Origin: Microbacterium hydrocarbonoxydans
GTDB lineage: Bacteria > Actinomycetota > Actinomycetes > Actinomycetales > Microbacteriaceae
Length of the DNA: 64,000 nt
Assembly: GCF_904831005.1 (NCBI RefSeq)
Contig: NZ_LR882982.1
Span: forward strand, 434,001 to 498,000
Direction: 5' to 3'
The position numbers were made by a program, and so were the translations under genes. Positions 25,588 to 35,827 of the stretch are shown piece by piece. A model generated the notes under the pieces. It was not told the origin of the DNA, ran no database searches, and saw nothing but the letters and a program-made list of their open reading frames with translations. Numbering within the stretch: position 1 is the stretch's first letter; every line of letters begins with the position of its first letter.

Positions 25588-26085
25588 ATGAAGCGCACCT
25601 CGGTGGCCCTGCTCGGAGTGCTCGCCCTGCTCGCGGCGGGCGGGGGATTCCTGCTCGACCACCTGCTGACGGTGATGGGGCGCACCACGTTCACGCCCTC
25701 GCTCCTGCTCCCCGTGCTGCTTCTGCTGATCGCCGCCGCGTCGCTCGGAGTCGCGTGGCCCGTGCGCACGAGCGTGCGCAACGGGCAGCGCATCGATCCG
25801 TTCCGCGCGACGCGCGCCGTGACCCTCGCTCGCGCCTCGAGCCTGGTCGGCGCGATCATGGCGGGTCTCGGCGCGGGGCTTCTGATCTTCCTGCTGTCAC
25901 GCCCGATCAATCCCCCGGTAGGGTCGACTGTGGCGATGCTGGCGCTGATCGTGAGTGCGATCGTGCTCGCGGTCGCCGCGCTCATCGCCGAACAGTTCTG
26001 CACCCTGCCGAAGGATCCTGATGACTCAGAACCCACAGATCGAGCCGGAGACCCCGGCCCCGCTGAATTCGGCGGAGGTCACTGA
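25588..26085 (+). CDS. DUF3180 membrane protein
   Basis: A 165-residue protein with four hydrophobic helices, of the actinobacterial DUF3180 family that habitually follows folK. ATG 25588 is used; ATG 25567 in the same frame is an alternative. Its 3' end overlaps the next gene by 65 bases in another frame, which is unusually long for this compact operon. Function unknown. Confidence 0.87.
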   Translation: MKRTSVALLGVLALLAAGGGFLLDHLLTVMGRTTFTPSLLLPVLLLLIAAASLGVAWPVRTSVRNGQRIDPFRATRAVTLARASSLVGAIMAGLGAGLLIFLLSRPINPPVGSTVAMLALIVSAIVLAVAALIAEQFCTLPKDPDDSEPTDRAGDPGPAEFGGGH

Positions 26086-26617
26086 CCTCGGAGCCCTCGA
26101 CCAGGGCACCTACCCGCAGCTGCGCACGGCGCGCAGTTCGGCCAGGCTCGAGCTCGACGGCACGTGGCACCAGATCTCGCCGCGCTACGTGGTGTCGCAG
26201 ATCCTGCAGAACGTCATCTTCATCGTCGTCGTCGCAGCGATCGCCGCCGTGCTCGCCCTCGCTCTGGAACAGACCTGGGCGTGGATCCCGGCCGGCGTGA
26301 TCGTGCTCATCACACTCATCACGCTGATCATCCTGCCGCGCCAGGCGAAGGCGATCGGCTACATGCTGCGCTCCGACGACATCGTCTTCCGCAAGGGCAT
26401 CCTCTGGCAGCGCATGATCGCCGTGCCCTACGGGCGCATGCAGCTCGTCGACATCACGCAGGGACCCCTCGACCGCGCCTTCGGCGTCAGTCAGCTGAAG
26501 ATGGTCACCGCCGCGGCCACCACCGGTGTGCAGATCCCGGGTCTCACGCAGGCGGCATCCGAGGCGCTGCGCGACACACTGATCGAGGTCGCCGAGACCC
26601 GTCGGACCGGCCTGTGA
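26021..26617 (+). CDS. PH domain-containing membrane protein (YdbS-like)
   Basis: A 198-residue protein; ATG 26021 follows AAGGA. Two adjacent membrane helices lie near residues 62-105, followed by a bacterial PH (bPH2) domain with LRSDDIVFRKGILWQRMIAVPYGRMQLVDITQGPL (region near 120-155). It pairs with the larger PH protein that starts in its stop codon, the same arrangement as the YdbS/YdbT pair of Bacillus. Likely acts at the membrane; mechanism unknown. Confidence 0.88.
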   Translation: MTQNPQIEPETPAPLNSAEVTDLGALDQGTYPQLRTARSSARLELDGTWHQISPRYVVSQILQNVIFIVVVAAIAAVLALALEQTWAWIPAGVIVLITLITLIILPRQAKAIGYMLRSDDIVFRKGILWQRMIAVPYGRMQLVDITQGPLDRAFGVSQLKMVTAAATTGVQIPGLTQAASEALRDTLIEVAETRRTGL

Positions 26618-28500
26618 GCGAGCCGCAGCTGCCGCCGCCCCCGGCTGCTCCGACAGCGGCGGATCCCGACGGCCCCACCACGCTCGCCGACGGCGAGTGG
26701 CACCGGATGCATCCGCTCACCCCGCTCTTCAAGGGCGGGCTGGCGCTCATCATCATCGCGGGCATCGTGGTGGCCAACATGCGCGACCGCCTCATCGCAT
26801 GGGCGGTCGATCTGTTCTCGCCCGAGGCGCATTACGGCGACTACTCGGGTGGCGACCCGGTCGACTGGGTGCTCGAGAACAACCTGATCCTCGTCGCCCT
26901 TCTCAGCGTGCTCGCGCTGGTGCTGCTGCTCATCGGCATCTTCTGGTTCGTGTGGCGCTTCCACCAGTTCCGCATCACCGGCGATCACGTCGAGGTGCGC
27001 AAGGGGATCGTGTTCCGCTCGCACCGCCGTGCGCCGCTGGATCGGGTGCAGGGAGTGAACCTCACCCGACCGTTCCCCGCCCGCATCATCGGTCTCGCGA
27101 AGCTCGAGGTGGTGGGTGCAGGCACCGACTCCAACGTCGATCTCGAGTACCTCGCCACGGGACGCGCCGAGTCGGTGCGAGCCGACATCCTGCGCCTCGC
27201 GTCGGGCGCGCGCGCGGCGCGCACGGGAGCAGCGCCTCGGGTGGCGACGCCCGGTTCGGCCGTCGCGTCAGGCGCACACGCCTCGGTCCGCGGGCAGCTC
27301 GTGGGGTCGATGAACGAGGGCGTCAACGGTCTGATCGGCGGAGTCGATCTGGCCGACGTGGAACCCGAGAGCGTCGTCAAGATCCCGACCGGCCGGCTGG
27401 TGGGATCGCAGTTGATCTCCAGCGTGCTGTGGTTCGTGTTCTTCGCGGCGATCTTCGCCGTCGCCATCGGCGGAATCGTGATCGGGTCACTGGTCGACGG
27501 CGATCCGATCGACGGGTTCCTCGGCCTCGGAATCACGCTGGGAATCGGCATTCCGATGATCATCGCGGTCGTCGGTATCACCTGGGCGCAGATCTCGAAG
27601 TCGCTGCGGTACTCGATCGCCCCCACTCCCGACGGAGTGCGCATCACGTACGGACTGCTGACCACAGTGACCGAGACGCTGCCTCCCGGCCGCATCTTCG
27701 CCGTCGAGGTGACGCAGTCGCTGCTGTGGCGTCCGTTCGGCTGGTGGACGGTCAGGATCAACCGCATGAGCGGCAAGAGCGCCGCGCAGCAGTCCTCGGG
27801 ATCTGCTCAGCAGTTCAACGTCGTGCTCCCCGTCGGCAAGCGCGCCGACGTCGAGCGCGTGCTGTCGCTGATCCTCCCCGACGCGCAGCCCGCCGAGATG
27901 CCGCTCTTCTGGGAGCACGGCATTCTGGGCCCCGTCGAGGGCGACCCGTATCGCGTGATGGCGCCGCGCGCGTGGTGGCGTCGGCCGCTCTCATGGAAGC
28001 GCCACGGATACGTCCTCACCGACATGGGACTCCTGCTGCGTCGTGGTGTGATGTGGCGCAAGCTGGCGATCTTCCCGTTGGCCCGCCTGCAGGGCGTGTC
28101 TCTCTCGCAGGGCCCGATCGACCGCGCACAGCGTGTGTCGGGCGCTCAGGTGCACTCGGTGCAGGGGCTCATCACGGGATACCTCTCGGGCTTCGAACGC
28201 GACGACGCGCTGTTCCTGATCAACGGGGTCACGGCAGCTGCCGCGGCCGCAGCGGAACGCGACCACACTCACCGCTGGGGAGAGCACGCGGGTGCGGATG
28301 CCGCGGCAGAACAGGCGTCTGACGAGCCGCTGCTGTCGCCGCCGTCGGGTCCTGCCTTCGCGTACCCGGATCCGACGAACTCTGCGGTCGCTCCTCCTGC
28401 GCCGCCGGTCGCTCCTCCTGCGCCGCCGGTCGCTCCTCCTGCGCCGCCGGTCGCTCCTCCTGCGCCGCCGGTCCTTCCTCCGCCTCCTCGCGATGAGTGA
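26614..28500 (+). CDS. Multi-PH-domain membrane protein (YdbT-like)
   Basis: A 628-residue protein from GTG 26614, which overlaps the upstream stop. It has a Pro-rich N-terminus, two membrane helices and then repeated bPH2 modules, each with a VRKGIVFRSHRRAPLDRVQGV-like strand pair (near 130, 350 and 470). Another helix pair lies near residues 265-315. The C-terminus ends with four VAPPAPP heptads encoded by a 21-bp tandem repeat. It should form a membrane complex with the preceding PH protein. Confidence 0.88.
   Translation: MSEPQLPPPPAAPTAADPDGPTTLADGEWHRMHPLTPLFKGGLALIIIAGIVVANMRDRLIAWAVDLFSPEAHYGDYSGGDPVDWVLENNLILVALLSVLALVLLLIGIFWFVWRFHQFRITGDHVEVRKGIVFRSHRRAPLDRVQGVNLTRPFPARIIGLAKLEVVGAGTDSNVDLEYLATGRAESVRADILRLASGARAARTGAAPRVATPGSAVASGAHASVRGQLVGSMNEGVNGLIGGVDLADVEPESVVKIPTGRLVGSQLISSVLWFVFFAAIFAVAIGGIVIGSLVDGDPIDGFLGLGITLGIGIPMIIAVVGITWAQISKSLRYSIAPTPDGVRITYGLLTTVTETLPPGRIFAVEVTQSLLWRPFGWWTVRINRMSGKSAAQQSSGSAQQFNVVLPVGKRADVERVLSLILPDAQPAEMPLFWEHGILGPVEGDPYRVMAPRAWWRRPLSWKRHGYVLTDMGLLLRRGVMWRKLAIFPLARLQGVSLSQGPIDRAQRVSGAQVHSVQGLITGYLSGFERDDALFLINGVTAAAAAAAERDHTHRWGEHAGADAAAEQASDEPLLSPPSGPAFAYPDPTNSAVAPPAPPVAPPAPPVAPPAPPVAPPAPPVLPPPPRDE
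28387..28470 (+). repeat. Four 21-bp tandem repeats coding for VAPPAPP
   Basis: The unit GTCGCTCCTCCTGCGCCGCC(G) occurs four times without change at 28387, 28408, 28429 and 28450. It lies in frame near the 3' end of the YdbT-like gene. Copy number could vary by slippage without shifting the frame. Confidence 0.9.
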
Positions 28501-29197
28501 GCCGATGCGTCGGGACGGACGTCTCGGGGTAGGCATCATCGGCGCGGGCCGTGTCGGCCCCGTCATCGGGGCCGCGTTGGCGGGGGCAGGTCATGCCATC
28601 ACGGGGATCACGAGCGGCTCTGACGACGACCGCGCGTCGGCCGTGCTGCCCGACGTGCCCGTGCTGGACGCGCTCGAGGTCGTGCGACGCAGCGAACTCG
28701 TCGTGATCGCGGTGCCGCACGACGAGCTCGCGTCGCTGGTCGCGGGCATCGCGGAGGTCGGCGGCTGGCAGATCGGGCAGCTCGTGCTGCACACCGACCC
28801 CGGTCACGGCATCGACGTGCTTCGACCCGCAGCCGAGCGCGGGGCCATCCCGCTCGCCGTGCATCCGGCGATCACGTTCACCGGCACATCCATTGATCTT
28901 CGCCAGCTGCGCGCCGGATACGCGGCAGTCACGGCGCCTGCTGCGGTGCTGCCGATCGCCCAGGCGCTCGCGGTCGAGATCGGATGCGAGCCGGTCGTGA
29001 TCGCGGAGGGAGATCGCGGCGACTACGCCGACGCGATCCACACGGTCACCGAGTTCTCGCGCTCGATCATCGCGCAGTCGACATCCAGACTGAGCGAGAT
29101 CGGCGTGGAGAACCCGGGCGGATATCTGTCTGCGCTCGTGCAGTCGGCCGTAGAGGGCGCTCTGCGCGACGCCTCGCCCCCGGCACCGCTTCTCTGA
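28493..29197 (+). CDS. Rossmann-like / DUF2520 oxidoreductase
   Basis: A 234-residue protein. ATG 28493 overlaps the upstream stop region; ATG 28504 is an alternative. The N-terminal NAD(P)-binding fold has VGIIGAGRVGPVIG, and the C-terminal DUF2520 domain has HPAITFTG and DYADAIHTVTEFSRSI. In many actinobacteria this gene precedes panC, and a role in pantothenate or sulfur metabolism has been suggested; no panC follows here. Function unproven. Confidence 0.88.
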   Translation: MSEPMRRDGRLGVGIIGAGRVGPVIGAALAGAGHAITGITSGSDDDRASAVLPDVPVLDALEVVRRSELVVIAVPHDELASLVAGIAEVGGWQIGQLVLHTDPGHGIDVLRPAAERGAIPLAVHPAITFTGTSIDLRQLRAGYAAVTAPAAVLPIAQALAVEIGCEPVVIAEGDRGDYADAIHTVTEFSRSIIAQSTSRLSEIGVENPGGYLSALVQSAVEGALRDASPPAPLL

Positions 29198-29229
29198 GCC
29201 CCGCTTCTCGCGCGCTGTCGCCTCCTCGG

Positions 29230-29289
29230 CGCCGCGACGCGGGAGCCGGCGCCCTGACGCGGGAGCCGCCGCCGCGACGCGGGAGCCCT
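29230..29289. repeat. Three 20-bp tandem repeats
   Basis: Units CGCCGCGACGCGGGAGCC-GG, CGCCCTGACGCGGGAGCC-GC and CGCCGCGACGCGGGAGCC-CT lie back to back in the short gap between the convergent DUF2520 and DUF2207 genes. They may fold and end transcription, but no T-run is present. Confidence 0.75.
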
Positions 29290-29308
29290 CGCCGCGCGGC
29301 GCAGAGGT

Positions 29309-31144
29309 TCAGCGCCCGCCCGAGAAGCCGCCTCCGCCGCCTCCGCCCGAGAAACCGCCGCCGAAGGATCCTCCGCCGCTCGACGAACTGCTCGCGCTCG
29401 GCGCGGAGTACGACGCCGCCTGATGCGATGACACGGCGAACGCAGCCAGCTGCGCGCGCATGAACGGCGTGGAGGGATCCCCGATCCACGATGCGCCGTG
29501 CTGCTCATGCGCATAGGCGCGCTCGAGCACAGAGCCCCATTCGTCTTCCATGCCGAAGAGCATGGCGTAGGGCAGCAACCGCTCGTAGACGACGATGACG
29601 TTCGCGCTGCCGTCCTGACGTCGCTCGGCTCCGGAGTACGACTGCAGCATCTGCAGCCGGTCGGCCTCCGCGACGCGGATGAACTCCTTCGCGCCCATCA
29701 GGTACTCGTGCTCGCGTGCCCCCTCGGTCGTGAGCACCGTGTGCTTCGCGAATGCGTAGAACGAGGAGAGCAGCACCAGGAACGTGCCGAAGCAGACCGC
29801 GACGAACGCGGGAATCGCGGTCACCCGGCCGCCGATGATGCCCGCAAGTCCGAACGCGAAGCCCGTCAGCACCACCGCTATCGCGAGGCACTGAAGCACG
29901 ATGGCCGCGCGGCTGCGTGCCTTCGTCGTGAGACCCCGAGACGCCGCGGCATCCGTGCCGCTCTGCGCCAGGGCCTTCATGCGTGCGGCGAACGTCTCGC
30001 TCTCTGAGGGGAGCTCGGCGACGTCCTGCGCGTCGGCATCGGCGAAGAGAGCCTCGAGGGCTTCGCCATCGAGCTGATCGGGCGTGCGGGCACCGTGGAT
30101 GCGTCGCAGTCGCGGCTGCTCGGCAGACGTCCCCTCTTCGATGCGCAGCGCGCCGCGCACGGCGAGGTGCACGATCTCGGCCGGGATCGCGGCTTTCGCG
30201 CCCGGTACGATCGCGGCGGCGAGCAGCGGCGGCATCCGGTCGGGCACGTCGTACTGCGCCACGATGACTCCTGTCGATCGCCGCCGCGAGCGTCTGAACG
30301 CCGACACGGCGAACCACCCCGCCACCGAGGCGCCGAGGGCGCCGAGTGCCGCGACGGCGGGCACGGTGTCCGTCACGGGATTCGGCTGTCGCGCCGACGG
30401 CTGCGTCGCGGTGCCCTGGTCGAACCCGATCGCGACGGTCACGCCCTGGCCGGGGGAGAGGTCGGTGGCCTCGACGACGAAGGTCGACCCGTGGTTCGTG
30501 ATCGGGCACTGGTCGGTCGACCCCGAGACGCCGATGTAGCAGCGGGCGTTGCCCGTGAGGTGGTCGGTCAGCGTGTCGTCGAGGGTGATATCGGCCCGGA
30601 AGCTCTCGATCGGCTGCGTGCTGTCGAGCGGGAGGAGATCCCAGTAGAACTCGTCGACCCCGGTGTCGGCAGGCAGGATCACGTCGCGCATCTCGTACTC
30701 GATCACGTAGGTCGTGAGGCCCTGCACGTAGTCGTCGTCGCCGGTCAGCACGTAGAGGAGTCCGTCTTCCTCATCGGTCTCATACGGCACCTCCGCACCG
30801 TTCTCGTCGGTCACGGAGAGCACACGGGCTTCGAGCCACGCGTTCTCGTAGCTGGTCGGGAGGCCTCGCACGATGCCCTTGTTCTGATCGACATCCGGGA
30901 ACCGGGCGGTCAGGGACTCGGTGACGTGCATCTGTGCCCGCCCGTCGTCATCGAGGCCCACCTCGACACTCGTGTCCCATGACGCGTATGAGAAGTCGTT
31001 CTCGTCGGCGAGCACCGTCGTCTCGTCGCGGGTGGGGGTGCTCGCGTGGGGAGACGCCGCGGCACTCGCGGATGCGGGTACCAGAAGTGCCGCGGCGCAG
31101 AGCGCTGCGGCCGCGAGGCCAGGGGCGAGTCGGAAGGCTGCCAT
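29309..31144 (-). CDS. DUF2207 membrane protein with signal peptide
   Basis: A 611-residue protein. The signal peptide ends near ASASAAAS. The large DUF2207 domain (about 45-260) is outside the membrane and contains DVDQNKGIVRGLPTSY. Membrane helices lie near 270-290 and in a pair near 420-470, with cytosolic segments between. The tail is GGGSFGGGFSGGGGGGGFSGGR, common in this family. Function unknown. It is divergent from lysS. Confidence 0.9.
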   Translation of the reverse strand: MAAFRLAPGLAAAALCAAALLVPASASAAASPHASTPTRDETTVLADENDFSYASWDTSVEVGLDDDGRAQMHVTESLTARFPDVDQNKGIVRGLPTSYENAWLEARVLSVTDENGAEVPYETDEEDGLLYVLTGDDDYVQGLTTYVIEYEMRDVILPADTGVDEFYWDLLPLDSTQPIESFRADITLDDTLTDHLTGNARCYIGVSGSTDQCPITNHGSTFVVEATDLSPGQGVTVAIGFDQGTATQPSARQPNPVTDTVPAVAALGALGASVAGWFAVSAFRRSRRRSTGVIVAQYDVPDRMPPLLAAAIVPGAKAAIPAEIVHLAVRGALRIEEGTSAEQPRLRRIHGARTPDQLDGEALEALFADADAQDVAELPSESETFAARMKALAQSGTDAAASRGLTTKARSRAAIVLQCLAIAVVLTGFAFGLAGIIGGRVTAIPAFVAVCFGTFLVLLSSFYAFAKHTVLTTEGAREHEYLMGAKEFIRVAEADRLQMLQSYSGAERRQDGSANVIVVYERLLPYAMLFGMEDEWGSVLERAYAHEQHGASWIGDPSTPFMRAQLAAFAVSSHQAASYSAPSASSSSSGGGSFGGGFSGGGGGGGFSGGR

Positions 31145-31224
31145 GGTTCGAGGCTACCCAGACTCGGTACCGGGGTGAGTGAGCAGACCTCGGTAAACTG
31201 GACACGACTTTCAAGGAGCCCCGA

Positions 31225-32751
<1,527 letters not shown>

Positions 32752-32786
32752 GGCGCGGGCCCGGAGGAGCGCGAGCTGCGGACCGA

Positions 32787-33905
32787 TCACCCGATCGATC
32801 CCGCACCTCGCCGGAACGCCCACTCGGGCAGAACCGCGGCGCCGATCATCGTGTCGAGCAGCGATGCGAGTCCGTACTCCGGCTCGATCGACCGCGCCAG
32901 GTCGAGATAGTGTCCGGCGTGACTCGCACGGCCCAGGGCCCATGAGATCCACGCGGCCATCGTGAGGGGAGCCGGGCGTGACAGGCGAGGTGCGCGCGCC
33001 GCAGCCGTGCGCACCGTGTCGAGTGCGCGTCTGAGGCGCGGCGCGTCGGGGGCAGGTCCTCTGCCGAGAAAGACCTCGCCCAGGTCATCGGGCACGGAGT
33101 CGCGCCCGTCCCTGTAGGCGAGCTGCGCGTCGAGCGTGCGCACACCGCCGAGCAGATCCGTGGCCCATTGTGTGAGTGCGACATCACGGAAGATCGGACG
33201 GTTCAGGCACCACAGCAGCGCGGCGTGAGCGAACGGCGGCAGGTCGGCAGGGTTCGTGAGCACCGATTCGAAGAAGGCGGGGAGGTCTTCGAGCAGAGCG
33301 AGGGCCGCGATCGCCTGAGGGTTCTCCCGCCCCGTGATCCCGCCTGTCCGCTCGTGGGCGAGCAACTCGTCGAGGTCGCGCAGGGCACGGGCGACGCGCT
33401 CCTTCTCGGCGAGATCCGCGGCCGGCAGTTCGGTGCCTGCGAGCTGGTCGCCCGACACGTCGCCGAGGCCGTCGACCTGCGGGGCCTCCTCGTCGAGCGC
33501 GCGCAGCGTCGGCTCGTCATCGAGGTAGCTCGCCCAGCCCGACGGCGTGACGCAGAGCGCGTCGACGATCCGCAGTCCGCTGTCGGCGGCGCAACCGAGC
33601 ACCTCGTCGATCTCGACGGTGTAGGGGAGGACAAGGCCGTCCCGGGTCGGGTACCCCTCATCGTCGGTGTAGACGACGACGGCGACCGCATCCGTGTTCT
33701 CGACGCGCGCGACCAGGCCGATGGCCGAGTCCGCGTACTGCTCGAGCGAGACGTCGTCGTTCGGCAGATCGAGCCGCATCGCGCCGTAGCTCCGGCTGCT
33801 GCGGAAGGGGAGGAGCACGAGGCTCTGCCGCGGAGTGAAGCCGGCGAGGGAGGGGACGATGCTGAGGAATTCGGAGGAGCCGGAGGCTCTGAGCACTGTG
33901 GTCAT
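32787..33905 (-). CDS. DUF4192 domain protein
   Basis: A 372-residue actinobacterial protein of unknown function. DUF4192 begins at once with LRASGSSEFLSIVPSLAGFTPRQSLVL (region 5-31), and VVYTDDE and the C-terminal WISWALGRASHAGHYL are typical. ATG 33905 is chosen; the frame is open further upstream but without domain similarity. No membrane segment is seen, so it is probably cytosolic. Confidence 0.9.
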   Translation of the reverse strand: MTTVLRASGSSEFLSIVPSLAGFTPRQSLVLLPFRSSRSYGAMRLDLPNDDVSLEQYADSAIGLVARVENTDAVAVVVYTDDEGYPTRDGLVLPYTVEIDEVLGCAADSGLRIVDALCVTPSGWASYLDDEPTLRALDEEAPQVDGLGDVSGDQLAGTELPAADLAEKERVARALRDLDELLAHERTGGITGRENPQAIAALALLEDLPAFFESVLTNPADLPPFAHAALLWCLNRPIFRDVALTQWATDLLGGVRTLDAQLAYRDGRDSVPDDLGEVFLGRGPAPDAPRLRRALDTVRTAAARAPRLSRPAPLTMAAWISWALGRASHAGHYLDLARSIEPEYGLASLLDTMIGAAVLPEWAFRRGAGSIG

Positions 33906-34033
33906 CCGGCGAGTGTGCTCGACGCAGCACGTCTGCCGACGCGCCTCACAGGCTCGCGCGCCGGGGCGTCCGAGGGCTGCGGATGTGCAGGAGCAGTGGG
34001 TCGCGCCCGGTCGGCGTCGCGTACCATGGAGCC

Positions 34034-34207
34034 ATGGAGAACTTCTGGGTCGCAGCGGCATGGTCGATCCTTCCGACCATCGGCGTGAGCGTCGTGTTCT
34101 TCTTCGTGATCCGGGGGATCCTGCGTTTCGACCGCACGGAGCGCAAGGTGCACGCGCGGATCGAAGCCGAAGAGCGTGCAGCCCGTGGCCTGCCGCCGCG
34201 CTCCTGA
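34034..34207 (+). CDS. Small single-helix membrane protein
   Basis: A 57-residue protein, MENFWVAAAWSILPTIGVS..., with one membrane helix (about 7-28) and a charged tail RFDRTERKVHARIEAEER. Four closely spaced bases of overlap are absent, so it is likely its own unit, 100 bp before cls. Similar short proteins are common in Microbacteriaceae next to phospholipid genes; function unknown. Confidence 0.7.
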   Translation: MENFWVAAAWSILPTIGVSVVFFFVIRGILRFDRTERKVHARIEAEERAARGLPPRS

Positions 34208-34307
34208 GCGGCGTCCGTCCCATCCGCTACTGTGTAGCCAACGCACCGCTACAGGTGCCCACTGAGGCGCGTCCCGTCGAAGTGCCGACCCGTCGGGAGG
34301 ACGAGGT

Positions 34308-35768
34308 ATGACACCCGACAGCTGGGCGCCGTGGATCGCGGGATTCATCCTCCTCCTCGATCTGGCCATCCGCATCACCGCGATCATCGTCATCCCGCGG
34401 AACCGTCGCCCCACTGCGGCGATGGCCTGGCTGCTCGCCGTGTTCTTCATCCCGTTCGTCGGTGTCTTCCTCTTCCTGCTGATCGGGAACCCGCGCCTGC
34501 CGCGGGCGCGACGGCGCAAGCAGGATCAGATCAACGAGTACATCGCCGAGACGAGCGAGCATCTGCATTTCGGCACGCTGCGTCCCGACGCTCCGAGCTG
34601 GTTCCCGCCGCTCGTCGAGATGAACCATCGCCTCGGCGCCCTTCCGATCTCGGGTGACAACGGCGCGCACCTGATCGCCGGGTATCAGGACTCGCTCGAC
34701 GCGATGGCCGAAGAGATCCGCAAGGCCGAGGACTACGTCCACGTCGAGTTCTACATCCTGCAGTCCGACGTGTCGACCGACAACTTCTTCCGTGCGATGG
34801 AAGAGGTCGCCGCGCGCGGCGTGCACGTGCGCGTGCTGCTCGACCACTGGGCGAACCGGTGGAAGCCCCGCTACCGCGCGACGATCAGACGGCTCAACGC
34901 GATGGGAGCCAACTGGCACCTCATGCTGCCGGTGCAGCCGCTCAAGGGTCGCATGCAGCGACCGGATCTGCGCAACCACCGCAAGCTCCTCGTCGTCGAC
35001 GGCAAGGTCGCGTTCCTCGGATCGCAGAATGTCACGGACTCCACTTACAACCTGCCGAAGAACATCAAGCGGGGCCTCCACTGGGTCGACCTCATGGTGC
35101 GTATCGACGGCCCCGTGGTGCTGAGCGTCAACGCGATCTTCCTCAGCGACTGGTACAGCGAGACCGACGAGGTGCTGCAGGAGATCGATATCTCGCACGC
35201 CGAGACGGGCTCTGGCGACCTGGACTGCCAGGTGGTCCCGTCGGGTCCGGGCTTCGAGGTCGAGAACAACCTCCGTCTCTTCCTGGGGCTGCTGTACGCG
35301 GCCAAGGAGCGGATCATGATCGTCAGTCCGTATTTCGTTCCCGACGAGGCGCTGCTTCTGGCAGTGACCGCTGCGGTCGACCGCGGCGTCGAGGTCGAGC
35401 TCTTCGTGTCGGAAGAGGGCGATCAGGCGATGGTCTATCACGCTCAGCGCAGCTACTACGAGGTGCTGCTCAAGGCCGGCGTGCGCATCTGGATGTATCG
35501 CAAGCCCTACATCCTGCACACGAAGAGCCTGACGATCGACGATCAGGTCGCGGTGATCGGCTCGAGCAACATGGACATGCGATCGTTCGGTCTCAACCTC
35601 GAGGTGTCGATGCTCGTGCGCGGCGAGGAGTTCGTCGCCGAGATGCGGGAGGTCGAAGACCGGTACCGCTCGCTCAGTCGTGAGCTCACGCTCGAGGAAT
35701 GGAAGCAGCAGCCGCTGCGTTCGACCGTGCTCGACAACCTCGCTCGTCTCACCTCGGCGCTGCAGTAG
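34308..35768 (+). CDS. cls: Cardiolipin synthase
   Basis: A 486-residue membrane phospholipase-D family enzyme that makes cardiolipin from phosphatidylglycerol. It has an N-terminal PLDc_N region with two helices (about 8-62) and two HKD motifs: RNHRKLLVVDGKVAFLGSQN (near 223) and LHTKSLTIDDQVAVIGSSN (near 404). Length is that of bacterial ClsA. ATG 34308 follows GGGAGGACGAGGT. Confidence 0.95.
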   Translation: MTPDSWAPWIAGFILLLDLAIRITAIIVIPRNRRPTAAMAWLLAVFFIPFVGVFLFLLIGNPRLPRARRRKQDQINEYIAETSEHLHFGTLRPDAPSWFPPLVEMNHRLGALPISGDNGAHLIAGYQDSLDAMAEEIRKAEDYVHVEFYILQSDVSTDNFFRAMEEVAARGVHVRVLLDHWANRWKPRYRATIRRLNAMGANWHLMLPVQPLKGRMQRPDLRNHRKLLVVDGKVAFLGSQNVTDSTYNLPKNIKRGLHWVDLMVRIDGPVVLSVNAIFLSDWYSETDEVLQEIDISHAETGSGDLDCQVVPSGPGFEVENNLRLFLGLLYAAKERIMIVSPYFVPDEALLLAVTAAVDRGVEVELFVSEEGDQAMVYHAQRSYYEVLLKAGVRIWMYRKPYILHTKSLTIDDQVAVIGSSNMDMRSFGLNLEVSMLVRGEEFVAEMREVEDRYRSLSRELTLEEWKQQPLRSTVLDNLARLTSALQ

Positions 35769-35827
35769 GCGCGTCCTGGCACGGATCGGGCTGTCAGCCG
35801 AGAGAGCAGGACGATAATCTGTGGGGC

